Assembly (NCBI GenBank): GCA_037349315.1
Contig: JBAIAC010000008.1
Coordinates: forward strand, 121,642,001 to 121,706,000
Reading direction: 5' to 3'
Source of the DNA: Chelydra serpentina
Lineage: Eukaryota > Chordata > Testudines > Chelydridae
Length of the DNA: 64,000 bases
Below, in pieces: positions 47,475 to 59,905 of the stretch (its first letter is position 1; each line of letters opens with the position of its first letter). The notes under the pieces were generated by a model. It saw only the letters and a program-made list of their open reading frames with translations. It made no database searches and had not been told where the DNA came from. The position numbers and the translations under genes were made by a program.

Positions 47475-48040
47475 GTGAGTCATCTCCTTGCATGACACCT
47501 CTGAACTTGGCTCTATAGCATTCTGATTTTTAAAATTACACATATCAGCTAAGAAATGCCAGTGGAAGATTAATCATTTCTATGACTGTGTGTAGTTTGC
47601 CTTTCAGAGCAAAGCTGATGGCCTCTTACTACTTGCCCTCCTCTTCCCCCCATCCTAACTCCCACTTCACATTGTTCTCCCTGCAGGTTACATTCCACAC
47701 ATTTCACAGTTACTGCCTCTCCCCCCACCGAAGCTGAAAATATCTCTTGGGCTGCTTGAACTTGAATCCTAACTGACTTCCTCTTGGAGTCTAGCAAGCC
47801 TAACCCTGCTCTCCTTCTCTCCTCTTCTCCCCAGCCCTCTTCCCCACCAGAATGGCCCCTCGTCCAATTCAATCACATTTTATTGGCTATTTAGGTGTTG
47901 CCAGAGTGTAAACAAGACAGAAGCCTCAGCTCGCTGTCAGAGATTGATTCTAGCAAACATTTGGCCAGGATGGGACTTCATTATGTTTAGAGATTTATCC
48001 CCATACATGGAGAATTCAGTCAGCAAAGGGCTTCACAGTA
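47475..48040. other. Non-coding DNA ending in a repeat shared with 52148
   Basis: The last about 35 bases ('catggagaattcagtcagc...ggcttcacagta') match 52148-52183. The 100-codon minus frame at 47570-47872 is GA-rich low complexity. Confidence 0.5.
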
Positions 48041-48212
48041 TAGAATCATAGAATCTCAGGGTTGGAAGGGACCTTAGGAGGTCATCTAGTCCAACCCCCT
48101 GCTCAAAGCAGGACCAATCCCCAATTTTTGCCCCAGATCCCTAAAGGCCCCCTCAAGGATTGAACTCACAACCCTGGGTTTAGCAGGCCAATGCTCAAAC
48201 CCCTGAGCTATG
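48041..48212 (-). mobile_element. tRNA-derived SINE with CR1-type tail, antisense
   Basis: Inverse of the SINE at 13860: 'tagaatcatagaatctcagg' is the CR1-type 3' end, followed by 'ggattgaactcacaaccct' (B box) and 'tgagctat' (A box) near 48205. The flanking sequence at both sides rejoins to match 52148-52211, which lacks the SINE. Confidence 0.9.
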
Positions 48213-48279
48213 GGATTAATCCCCATATATAGGGCTTGATCCTGCCTCAAATGAAGTCAGTGGAAAAACTCCCATCATA

Positions 48280-48968
48280 GGCGCTGACTCCGTGGGTGCC
48301 CCGGGGCTGGAGCACCCACGGGGAAAAATTGGTGGGTGCTGAGCACCCACCGGCAGCTCCCCGCCAACCCCCTCACTCACCTTCCGGGTTCCCTGCATGG
48401 CCGGAGGCACCTCCCGCCGAAGGCGCTTTTTTTAGCCGCAGCAGCTGGCTGCCTCTCAGCTGAGAGGCGGCCGGCTGCTGCGGCTAAAAAAAGCGCCGAG
48501 GTGGCCGGCTGCTGCGGCTAAAAAAAGCGCCTTCGGCGGGAGGCGCCTCCGGCCGCACAGGGAATCCAGAACCCGGAAGGTGAGTGAGTTGGGCGGTCGA
48601 GAGCACGCGCGGGGGGGAAGGGGTTGGCGGGGAGCTTCTGGTGGGTGCTCGTGCCCCCGGCCCCACCTCCTCCCCCAGCCCCGGGCGTGCTCCATCCCCC
48701 CTCCTCCCCCCAGCTTGCAAGTGGAGGGGGGGGGAAAGAGAGCAGCAGAGCACCCACCGGGCCCTGCAGCTCCCCGCTCCCGCGCCCGGCTGCCCACCAG
48801 TCCTCCTCGGCTTCCTCAGGCAGGCGCCCCGGCAGCCAGAGACTGAGCGGCTTTTTCGCCACTTACGCAGGCTCCTCCCTCCGGCTCCGGCGGCACGCAG
48901 GGGGTGGGGGAAAGCGCAGGGGCGGGGGTGAAGTTGGGGAGCGGGCAGGGGGAGCACCCAGCGGCGCC
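48280..48968. mobile_element. GC-rich non-autonomous element with a long internal hairpin
   Basis: The left end GGCGCTGACTCCGTGGGTGC and right 'gagcacccagcggcgcc' are imperfect inverted ends. Near 48381-48445 and 48509-48580 there are arms of about 65 bases ('gccgaaggcgc', 'agccgcagcagc' against 'gctgctgcggct', 'gcgccttcggc'); the right arm is partly duplicated at 48474-48498. The long GC-rich open frames on both strands (48456-49016) are chance frames. Confidence 0.6.
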
Positions 48969-50097
48969 GAGTTTTGATTGACATCTATGGTGCAGGATCA
49001 GCTCCACACTCAGCATCTGCCTGGGAATAGACCTTCATGGTGTGTTTGGGGTTTAATCCCCAGAACATTGACTGACTGCCACAGCAATTCTCCTTTTCTC
49101 TACAACACATAGCATACACCTCACTGCATACATGTATACATGTCCCAATAAATAGCCTCTTTTTTTTTCTTTTTCTTTTTTGGTGTGTGCGAGTAGTAGG
49201 GAAAAAGAGGGAGAGGAGCCGCTGTTGTGCAGTGCGTGGCTAGTGGCGGCTGCTGTGGTGTGTGGGAGAGAGAGAGCAGGACTGCTTTGGGTATGGTGTA
49301 TTTGTATGGGGGGAGACAGGCTGGCTGTTGGGATGTATGTGGGACAGAGAAAGGATGAAAGCTAGGATTCAAATTCAGGGGCAGCAGGAGAAATTTTTCA
49401 GCCTAGCAGGAGCTGTGAGAAGTGTGGAATGTAACCTGCTAGGGGATGTGGACACAATAGTGAGAAGGGAGCAGAGGGGAGCAGGTAGGTATAGGAACAA
49501 ACCACTTTGCTCTCTGTCTTGAAAAATGGCAGCTGCCACATGCTAGGTGTGTCTGGTGGTTTTTTAATGTTAAGTCCAATACCAAGCTAATGCCATTATT
49601 ATTATTATTTAATACAAGTTCACATGATTCTAAATTAAAAAGAAAAATAAGTGCGGTTTCCCTTCATGTTGTAGGTTGATGCTGTTGTAGTTTAAGGATG
49701 TACATGTGCCTATATTAATGTCATGTCACATTTGTCCAGAATGTCAGAAGTGTGCATGGCACTTTACAAAGGGAGGAAGAATGTCACCCCTCCCGCAAAG
49801 AGCTCACTGTTTAAATTGCCCATAAGATGAGATCAGTGTTCTGGAGATAACAGCGAGTAATGGGGATAGAAGGAGAAGTGCACCGGGGGCAGCAGGGGCG
49901 CCCCCACACCTGGCCCTGCTCTCCGGCAGAAGCGCCGGGCAGGGCGGGAGACGCCCCAGCACCGGGTGGACCCCTGCTGCAGCCCCAGGACTGGAGAAGC
50001 TATCGATACCTGCTGCGGCCTCAGGGCTGGGGACCCCCCGCCTCCCACAGTGGGGCTCAGGCTTCAGTCGTCCCCATCCTCCATCAGCCCTCCCCAC
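48969..50097. other. Non-coding DNA, mixed repeats
   Basis: T-rich run at 49159-49181, ATT repeats near 49596-49610, a decayed copy of the 'caaagagct' repeat near 49753-49818, and a GC-rich patch at 49880-50045 with chance frames. No gene. Confidence 0.5.
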
Positions 50098-50175
50098 TAT
50101 TTTTAGTAAAAGTCACAGACAGGTCACGGGCTTCCATGAATTTTTGTTTAATGTCTGTGATTTTTACTAAAAATA
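50098..50175. repeat. Short inverted repeat (hairpin)
   Basis: 'tatttttagtaaaagtcaca' at the left and 'tgtgatttttactaaaaata' at the right are near-perfect inverses around a 30-base loop. It is probably the end of a decayed DNA element whose GC-rich body lies just upstream. Confidence 0.65.
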
Positions 50176-52147
50176 ACTTTGCCAAAATCTTAACTTTATT
50201 CATGGTTACACAGAGAGGGAGAAACTCTATCCTTCCTTAGATTTCCAAGACTGAGGTTTTCTTTTCAGTTTCAGTACTTTTCCATCAATTTTAATGGTCC
50301 ACCATTCTTTTTCCCTAGGTTGTACAATACTAGGTTCTTGGACTTAGTTTCCTGTAAACAACTAACCTGGGAGGTGCCCCTCCCTGTCTAATTGCTTCCC
50401 CACAGGACTGAGAGGTGACGCTGGAGTTGCATTCTGGTTACAGTTATAGTGTACTACACATATATACATTCATAATCATATACATATGTCCTAATGACCA
50501 TCAAGTTGAGAACATTACACCCTTTCATAAAAGACCTCACTTGACATATATTTATGCACAATAAATTGCATATAAGCAGTGGATTCTTTGGGGTTCATAC
50601 CCCTTGTTCTCCCTTGAGGTGTTTGGACCCTGAATTATCACAAGTACACTTGTTAGTTCCTAACTATTGTTTAATAGTTACTTTTTAAAACGTGCTTAGA
50701 GGGAATTAGAGTATTGTTTGAGGAATTGTGGGAAAATATGGATTTTGAGGAGGGATTTGAAGGAGACAAAGTATGGGTGATTGCTTTAAAAATATATAAA
50801 CGAAGGAATAAATTGCATGAGTGATTATGTTAGGGATCATTGCATGCTAACATATACGTACACAAATCCATATCCTCCCTGTTGCGATGCTTCCCAATAT
50901 CAGATAGATCCTTCTGGTTTGAGGATTTACTTCAGTTCCTAAATCTGCAGATCTGTTTGGTTATTGCAACAATAGCTAGAAATACTTTAGATATCGAACT
51001 TGCCCTGGAAAGAAATATTTTTAGGAGAAAAATGCCCTAGGAAAGAAAACTAGAGGAAAAGCATCTGAGCATTTTAGGATGACAAACCTTGGGCCAGAAT
51101 CTAATAACCTTATGCAAGTAGTAACATACTTCTCAAACAGTCCCACTCACCAACAAAGCGACTACCTGTTTGAGTAAAGAAATCAAAATCTGTCCCCTAA
51201 TGAATGGGTGAACACTGGAGGTACCCACAGGAAAATCTTGCATGATGTAGCACTACTCCCATCTAGCAGCGTCAGTGGAAATTATCAATGCTAAAAAAAT
51301 TTACTAAAAGGAGAAAAGAGGAATAAAAGATCAGAGAACAAGAGAGAGCAATGCAGTGACTCAGAACATCTCCTATTTGCGGTTATTCTACTGACTGTAG
51401 GTGAAAAATTAGAAAAGAGCTATGAAATGGACCAACAATTTCTGCTTTATTCACCAGTAACCACCTCACACAAGATCTGTCTACAGACTGACATCTAGTG
51501 GAGATAAACAATATTCTGCAGAACTGAATAAAAAGTCTGAATTTTACAGCCTTACAAAGTAAATTATACACAGTTCATTCGTTAATTTCAATTTACATAG
51601 CTTGAAAAGAAGCTTATTGTAGGCCCTTTGTCATAAGTTAAAAATACAGTCACATAAAATGGTAAGATCAGTATCATTTCCATTTACCCTACACCAAAAT
51701 TAAACTAACACCCAAACAATAACACATCAGGATTAATTTTGGGAACATTTCTGAAAATTAGTTCCATATTGCTTTAAGAAATGTTACTTAAAATACCATT
51801 ACCAGTTATCAACACAAAATAACATGAAATTATACCTAAAAATATTTACTAAAGTAATCATCAGATTAAGAGCTAGGAACTAATAGGTTCAATTCCCAAC
51901 TCTCCTAAATCATTTACATTATTTGTGTGTCAGTTTCCCCATCTGCACACACCATTTAATGCTTACTCACAGAGATGCAATTAATGAGAATTAATTGGTT
52001 AATTTTGGTATAGCATTATGAAAAACAAAATCCATATAAGTGGAGTCATTTATTTTATTATGATTAGTAGGTGTTTGATTTTTACAAGAAGCTTACTAAA
52101 GAAGGAACAAGTACTAGAATTAGAATTAAAATAACTTCCTCAGAAGA

Positions 52148-52211
52148 CATGGAGAATTCAGTCAGCACTGGGCTTCACAGTATATTTGGGATTTAATCGC
52201 CATATACAGGG
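52148..52211 (+). repeat. Repeat matching the SINE insertion site at 48041
   Basis: 'catggagaattcagtcagc', 'gggcttcacagtata' and 'gggatttaatcgccatatac' correspond to 48008-48040 joined to 48212-48233 without the SINE. It is therefore an unoccupied paralogous site. Confidence 0.8.
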
Positions 52212-54329
52212 CTTTTCATTTACTAAACAAGGAAACCACCAAGAAACTGCTATCATCCACAGAGACCTGAACAAAGGAAAGATACTTTTTTAACTGATAT
52301 GTAAAGGCATGCCACAAAGTTCAGCTAATTATACCTCTGAAGGGAAGCTTTGAATCTATTCATATTTGGTATTATTTTTCACAGGATCACATTACCAGAG
52401 TGAAGATTTTTTAAAAGCTTAGTGGCACAGATGTAGTGTTTAAAAAATAAAAATCAGCCATTTGACTTTACTAAACAATCAAATATAGAGATTAAATCAG
52501 GCAGGCTCATTCTGCATAGACCGGGTACAAGGCTTAGTCTCTGCCGAATTCATAACTTTGATTTCAACTAAATCTCTGTTAACCTTCACCTTTTATTAAA
52601 AAGTAGCTATTACTTGTGAGAAAGTTTTGCTGGTATCCAGATAATTCTATTACTTGTATCAACTCCTTGCAGCTCCTCTGCATATTGAACAGAACAACTT
52701 AACGATTAATGATTTGCTTCTTTTAGTATATAACTACTGATAAACTTTTTCTGTCTCCTTTCTATACAGCATGGGAATCACAGGGGATTTAGTTGCAATT
52801 TCCCCATCTTATGGACGGATGAAAGAAAGTCCTGAAGGGGCTATATTCAAGTACCCCAAACCGTAGGGAGGCCCAGACTCTCATCTGAGTAAAATAAAAG
52901 TTCTGTTCCAGCATGTGTACTATCTATATCTCTAATGTATCATCCATTTACTAGTACTAGATTATTGTTTTTTACTAGACACATTACACCACATTCTGAT
53001 TTGTGTACTTGCACACAATCTTACAATGTATTGTAAACCTCAAAGGTACCAGATATTTTCCTGTAAATATTCTACAAACAACAGTAACAAACGACATATT
53101 AGAATCTCTGTTAGAGATGGATAGGGCTACTTTTTTGATTCAACCGAGGCTGTTGATATTCACTGAATATAAATATTGACTTCCACCCTGGAGAGGGTGG
53201 AGAGGGGAGGTAATGGGAAGAGGGTGTTGGCTAAATGATGACTTGAAGGCAGGAACAGGAAAGGAGACTCAGGCACCAGGGGATGGTGGCAAGAGGTGCT
53301 GGATCACAGTAAAAAATGGCTGGTGCCATGTGGAAGCAGACATTTAAAATATCTGGACCAGATCCTGCGCCCTTTGAAGTCAACGGGAACAAGATCAAGC
53401 CCTCTGTATTTTGTTTTTGACTCATATTCATCTAAATATTGATAAAATAGCTGGATTTGTATAAATGTGAATAAAAGGTTTGTCATGTCCCTGACGCCAC
53501 ATGATATTATAATATACATGGTGATACAAATTACACATTGGTAAATGAGTATTAGTGATCATACATTCGTAGATGTTCCATGATAAGGGGCAGAAGGATG
53601 AGGTTGTAGCAGGAAAAACAAGACGCAGGAGAGTGTAAGATAAAAGTAGGTCCCCTCAGTCTTTGGGCCTGATTCTCTACTATGGTGCTTCCATTTTATG
53701 CCTGTATAATTCAAGCTCATTATTTTACACACCTCTGTGGGTTGTTTTTCCTGCTTCATCCATATCCATCCACCCCTCAATGTACAACGTACCAAATTAT
53801 ACTCTCACTCATTTACTGAATTGTCATTTACACCACTATCTGCATAGCTTGTGAATATAGGCCCTAGTTTCTGGAATATTGTCATATTTTTCATTGGTCA
53901 ATAGGAGTCATATGACATGCCAAAATTGAATCATAGAGGCATAGTGTTTTTTAATAGAAGACAAAGGTTTGTACAATCATGTTGTTAAACAGGGAATCTG
54001 GGAATGGTGTGTGCCTTCATTCCTGAAGAAAGGAGTGCCTAGTAAAGAGGAATCTATTATAAATCACATTTTTAGTGAGAATGGCAATGCTGCATAAAAC
54101 TCTTGCCTTAGGGAATCTGTCTAATTTGTCAGCTAAAATTCAGTCTCCTGATAGAAAACTAGTCTGTTCATGCTGCATGGAGACTAATTACCCACAGAAA
54201 GAATCTGTTCAGGGAACTGTCAACAATGACTTAGTGTGGCATAAGCATCATATGGGATTTCAAAGCTTCTAAAATCAGTGGAGTTCCCCCTGCTCATTGT
54301 GCCATGCCTTAGACATGCATCAGTTCCTT

Positions 54330-54383
<54 letters not shown>
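54330..54383. repeat. Compound (TC)n(AC)n microsatellite
   Basis: About eleven TC units followed directly by about fifteen AC units, uninterrupted. Confidence 0.95.
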
Positions 54384-54384
<1 letters not shown>

Positions 54385-57223
54385 CACTTCGCAACCTGGT
54401 GGGTGGTGTCTCTTAAGGAGAATGAATGAGTTATTCCCAATAAACTGAAAAATAGGAAGAGAACTTGTTAGAAAGGATTTTCCATGTCTGTGTTATAAAT
54501 GGAAATAGTGTATCACGAGTGGCAATATGGAAGTGCAATGAATATGAAAGACAAGCACGATATCTACAGCGATAACTTACGTAAGTTTTTTTGAATGTAT
54601 AAGGGTAATCATTTCCATACAGTGTACACCAGTGTAAAGCAGAAGAAAATCTAAGTGGAGTTATGTCAGCTTTGCACCTTGTACGTCAGAGAAGAATTTG
54701 TCTCTACGGGTTTAAGGGGTAATAAAAGCCACTCTGATAATTTTCTAACTATGGATCATCATTTATTTCCCAAAAGAAAGAAGAAAGTTATATATAATGG
54801 AATGGAATTCATCTGCTATTAGTGGAACAGATTCTAAAAGTCCTGAACACTTGCCTTTCCTATTGATATCAATGGAAGACTCAGGTGCTTAGCACCCCTT
54901 AGGACCTAGCTCAGTCCTTAGGTCCTTACTCAGGCATTGATGAAAGTGGGAGTGTTGTTTGAGTAATAGCTGGATCCCAGGCAGATCCCCATCAATTATC
55001 ATTTTAGTCAATGAGTACAGCAGTGCTCAACACATCTCAGGATCAAGTCATGGTCCTGCAAAGTGTTCAGCCCATCCATAGAAGTAGATACTCAGAACTT
55101 TACAGGCTCAGACCTTGAGGAAAGTCTTCAGCATTGCGTCCATTTTGTTTAAAAGGAAACGAGTGCCCTTGCTGAATAAAGCTTAAAACAGATAAAGACA
55201 TTGGGTCAGGAGAGGGTGTATATCAGCTTTTGTTTTACAACAGTGGGTTAAAAACAAAATCTTAGTTAACATGCTATTCATTACCAGAAATCATTGTTGC
55301 AATTAAACAAGCCTCGAATATACTGCTGCTGACTAATTCAGACCCTGATTCTACAAAGTACTTAAACGAATGGATAACTGTAAAAATGTGAGTAGTCCCA
55401 CAAAGCCCCTACAATGGGACTACGCACACGCTTAAAATTAGGCATGTATTTAAGTACCTTGATGAATCAAGCCCCCACTGCTTTATTTGATTCATAAATG
55501 CCATTAATAACTAGTTATTTCTCAAGGAGTGCAATAGAGAAAAAGGAGCATAACTGTCCAAAAGAAGGCACTGTTAAGTGTTTACTTTTAAATAAAAGAA
55601 CACTTTTGAAATATTAAATAAAGAGAGATTACAATATCCAAGTCACTCCAACCCACCTCAAATAGTGATATGAATTAATGATTTACTCCAGGTTTATACA
55701 TCTATTTGCTTTGGTATTCATAAAAAATGCACTGTTACCGTAGCGACCTGAACATCACACATAATTTAGTCTATCCTTGATCTAAAGTACACCCTCTTAA
55801 GGAAATGCACACAGTTTCTCATGAGAACACTTTCCCCTTTTTCATTGTTTGCAAAGGAGGAAATAATGAATTGGTTTGTCCTGAATGGGCCATTTTTGAT
55901 CTTTTCTTTTCTCCCCATTACTAATGATATCTGAGATTTAAACACCTATCAACATCTAATTCAACCACCCGATTCACAGGACTCTTCTAACAATACCCTC
56001 AGTCTTAACAGAGAAACACCAATTTTACTCATTTTATCAGTCTTGAAATATCATCCACCCCTTTCCAACAAATTCATTAAGCTCCAAACGGCTAGTTTCT
56101 TCCCCCATCCGCCTTTTAAACATATAGAGTCTGATTCTCCATTGCCTTGCGTGTTGTGTGCTCATTTACACAGGCGCAAAAAACGTATACTCTGATATGT
56201 TGGCTGGCTTCATAATGGCCCTGTGGCCCCCTTTGTGCTGGTGTATATGGCATAAGGGGGTTGCAAAGCAGCTGCATGGCCACTTTCCCAGCTTCTCCTA
56301 GGGAATACCGTGGCAGAAGACTTTTACGGGAACTGTGGACCCAGCCCTGTGCCTCTCCACACTTTGCAAAAGACTCTTGTGCAGAGGATAGCTGGGAAGC
56401 AAGTCAGAGTTGGGAGGGAAGTGGCTTAGATCGTCTTAAATCCTGACAGGTCTGCACCACTGCAAAGTCCCAGAGTGACCACTGCAGCGAGGGCGCAAGT
56501 TAGGGCTTCCCTCGTCTGTACTAGTGATTGAGGTGGCCTCTGGCAGTTCCTGGGCAGGGAGAAGCACAAACCACTTCTCTTCTTTCCCTGTCTGGCATAG
56601 TGCCAGCACGGGGATGAACACCAGGAGTGAACACAGGTATGAATGACAGTACAAGGTGGAAGGCATGGGAGAGTCAGGCCCTTAGTGAATTTAATGTGCC
56701 TGAGAAATGATGGATGGACAGCCCTGGAAACTATCCACTGAGCAGGTCAGGCATGAGCAATGCAGACTTCCCCACACTACCCTGCCAAGCTCAAAAACGG
56801 CAAGGAGACTTGTCAAAGGATGTGGTTTACATGGCAAATAAAAGTTCATTCCAGATGTTGATTTTTTGAATTAGAGATTTATACAAATGTGCAAGAAGAA
56901 AACAAATAGACAAACACAGACTTAAAGCCTCAAAATAGTGACAAAAATCATTACTCAGTATCACATACTTATACCACAATCCTTGCTGAGCACCTATTGA
57001 CCTCTTGCTCCCAAAGAACTGAATTTAGGATGATCTGGCTCTTCATCGCTTAGCCCATGTTTCTCAAAAGTCACAGTCACACCTTTTCAAACAGTCACCT
57101 CACTGTGTCATTTTACCTCCAGTAATATTGCTAAACAGCAGTTCATTTGTTCTGTTTCAGGCAGGGGGGTCTCACCAAAAGGAAAATATTTTTACAGAAC
57201 TACTGAGAGTTAGTAAATGAAGG

Positions 57224-58111
57224 TGTGACAGAATGACAATTTCCTGCAATATTTTGAATGAATGTTTTTGAATTAAGTTAAATTTTATTGAATTAGGATA
57301 ATACCTTTGGGGGTCCATGGTATTAAAAATGCAACTATTTAGGTGTTATTGTGGCATTTGTATGGGGACAGTGAATAGGAGAGCTGCAGAAGGTGATTAG
57401 GCACATTCATTTAGGCTGTAACATCTCCAGAGAAACCACCCCCCGGAAAAGTGTGCGTAAACTAGTTCAAAGAGACAAAGCAAGAGGTTTTGGATAAATA
57501 GCCTGGTTTTAAACTGGCTCAGGGCCTTCTTCCTGATCCAGCAAATGGACAAGGAACCCTGGTTCATGGAGGGCCCCAATCCTTAGGGTACTGTTGGAAG
57601 GACTGGGCGTACAGATGCCCCATATGACTGTGTGCTTGTTCTGAGCTGAAGCTGTGATGCACTTGTAGCCACAAGAAACCCTCTTGTGTGGAGGTTTGAA
57701 GGGCTGCTCCTCTCAGAATCCATGTTAGAGTTGGGGTTAATTCTGGTAAGCTTATTAGCATGAATGTAGGTTTTTTAAATTGTTTTGAATATGTTTTCTC
57801 TGTAAATGTTTTTTACCTTAAGAATAAAATAGGTTGCATAGGATGCGCTGTGTGTTACCTTATAACTGTAGGAATTACACGTTAACCATCTCCGAAGAGA
57901 AAGCAAGCGCATGTCCTTGGGCAAACTGTGCTGCAATATACACAGTGAAGGCAGAGAACTGTGCAGCTTGGAAATACCCTAGTTAGAAGGGAGAGAGACA
58001 TGGGTCTCCACCCAGAAGTGGCAATAGCTGGGGAGCTGGAAGCCTGAGAGTGCATGCCATTGCTGGACCACTAAGGGGAAAATAACGGTGCAGTTGCCCT
58101 GACCTGTAACA
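57224..58111 (+). mobile_element. Solo LTR of an endogenous retrovirus-type element
   Basis: Begins TGTGACAGAATGACAATTTCC and ends TGACCTGTAACA (TG...CA termini), flanked by the exact 5-bp repeat GAAGG (57219-57223 and 58112-58116). A polyadenylation signal AATAAA lies at 57823-57828 on the plus strand, setting the orientation. No internal coding region is attached. Not related in sequence to the LTR at 4779. Minus frames 57397-57761 are chance. Confidence 0.88.
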
Positions 58112-58116
58112 GAAGG

Positions 58117-58422
58117 GAACCCAAGCTGCTAGACAGAATATATAAATTATCTAACTGATGTAATTTGTTCTTTGATATAAAAATGTGCTGTTAATTATCT
58201 ATGTTTTTTTAAACAAACAAAACAGTATACATTTGAATCACGCAACCCAGACAAGAAAAAACTAACCCAGCCATTAAATACAAATAGTCCATGTAGGTGG
58301 AAGAGTTTTGCATCACCGCCAGAATGTTAACAAACTCTGTCAGACCTACTGAGGGTGTTAATTCCAGTCTATCTATTGGTGCATTTTTAATGAAACCATC
58401 GTTGTGATATCTGGACGTCAAG
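58117..58422. other. Non-coding DNA between two insertions
   Basis: No gene or repeat recognised between the solo LTR and the fold-back retroposon. Confidence 0.45.
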
Positions 58423-58436
58423 TATAATTATGTAGG

Positions 58437-58628
58437 TTTAAGTGTAGTAGCCGTGTTAGTCTGTGTCAGCAAAACGAAAATAAGAAAGAAAAACTTGTAG
58501 CACCTTAGAGACTAACAAATTTATTTCAGCATAAGCTTTCGTGGGTTAGTACCCACTTCATCAGACCCACGAAAGCTTATGCTGAAATAAATTTGTTAGT
58601 CTCTAAGGTGCTACAAGTTTTTCTTTCT
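58437..58628 (-). mobile_element. Fold-back retroposon, copy 3
   Basis: The left arm starts with the inverted 3' end ('gtagtagccgtgttagtctg'). From 'aagaaagaaaaacttgtagc' onward the left arm is matched by an inverted right arm ending 'gctacaagtttttctttctt'; the arms meet at 'acccacttcatcagaccc' near 58560. The exact 14-bp direct repeat TATAATTATGTAGG (58423-58436 and 58629-58642) flanks it. The sense strand is minus. Confidence 0.9.
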
Positions 58629-58642
58629 TATAATTATGTAGG

Positions 58643-59905
58643 CACCCTTTACTAGAGGGGCCTCTGAACTTTAATTGGGAGAGTTCCAGTTGGGAAGATC
58701 CTGTGTGCTTCAATCTAGCCATGGAGACCACACTGTCCATGATGCCTTGGGGGAAGAGAGAGAGAGAGAGAGAGACTGACTTTCTCTTCCAGGGAGTGAG
58801 TGACTGGTGCAGTCATGAGCTCCATTTTGGGAGAGGAGCTGAGCTTGCTTGTGTGGAGCTCTGTCCATTGCAGGAGCTGCTGCTAGGAAGCCAGAAGCTG
58901 CTGCTGACGATCTGCTGGGGCTTTGATTGAGCAGGGAGCCTCAGCAGTGGTTGGTGGCTTCACTGGAGCCAGGGCAGAGACGGCTACTGTGGCCAGAGCT
59001 GGGCCTGCAGTGAAGGCAGTGTGAGTAGCCACCCGCCTTGTTTGGGAAAGTATTTGCAAGGGAAGGGGCACAGCAAAGAGACTTTAACGGATTGTCCATG
59101 GGTGGCAGGTATCAAAGGCCAGGGCAGGCTAAGCCTCCCCAGACCCAGGCTGTGGCCCTGCACGTGTTCTGCCATGAAGCCCTGCCCTCCCTTCCTCCCC
59201 CGTACCCTGAAGCCAGCAGGGGCTCACAGCTCCAGACGGTGGCCAGGGGGCTGGCCCAGCACAGCTGGGGTGGGCGGGCTAGGGCGTCTCGAGCTGCAGG
59301 GGCGGGGGGTGTCTCAGGGCTCGTCCAGTTGCGGGGTGGGGCGCCCCGGGGCTCAGGCGGGGGGGCTTACCTCCCCAAAGTAGGGGTTCACCCGCCACCC
59401 ATGGAGTTGTCTGAGTCTGAGAAGAGGCAGAGTGGTCTTCTCATCGAACCAGGACCCAGGGTTGCTGACATTTGGTTAAGACAATTCAAAGCTTCAGAGG
59501 AGTTGTGCAGCTTGTTGCCTTGGCTGGACTGACTCACTGGACCCACAGAGTGCTGTTTCCAGCTTCAAGATCTTCAAGCGTGCCCACCCAAGTGTTTAGA
59601 ACTCTGAAATCCAGAGCAGTGTACACTCCAGGGATGGAGTAAATGGTGGCAGTGTAAATGCAAATTAGATTAGTTTCATATATTACTGAAAACTAGATTT
59701 GTTAATTTATTTATTGAACTGCCCCCTGCTGATTTTAAATGAGTGGTGACATTTAATCTCAGTCTGTTGTCATATTTTCTTAAATTGTTAAGTAAAGGTG
59801 TGTAACTTTAATCTAAATGTATATTGTTAATAACTGGTATTTTTGAGTTAGACCTATTGCACAGATTAGTTTAGATTTATTCCTGGAGGTTCCCAAGGCA
59901 CACCA
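58643..59905. other. Unclassified, probably repeat-derived region
   Basis: Contains a GA microsatellite near 58757-58776, 'gctgctgct' patches, and a GC-rich block at 59125-59400 with long Pro/Gly/Ala-rich frames (59021-59532). The composition resembles turtle LTR or hAT interiors, but no termini or duplication were found. No gene is supported. Confidence 0.35.

Larger units (their letters stand above)
50176..57218. other. Long non-coding stretch, no gene recognised
   Basis: AT-rich DNA with stops in all frames. It includes the repeat at 52148-52211, the microsatellite at 54330, and scattered old motifs of the 'gatcctg...gaagtcaa' type near 53355-53402, 53664 and 54862. Frames at 53231-53519, 53559-53795, 56261-56446 and 56436-56666 have no domain. 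Confidence 0.5.

Noticed and set aside
48456..49016. Several GC-rich open frames of 88-166 codons on both strands
   Set aside because: They overlap each other within a GC-rich element containing a long hairpin; no domain or codon bias.
53231..53519. Possible FBLN1 terminal exon on the minus strand
   Set aside because: The frames show no fibulin C-terminal similarity; nothing at the high-coordinate end matches FBLN1.
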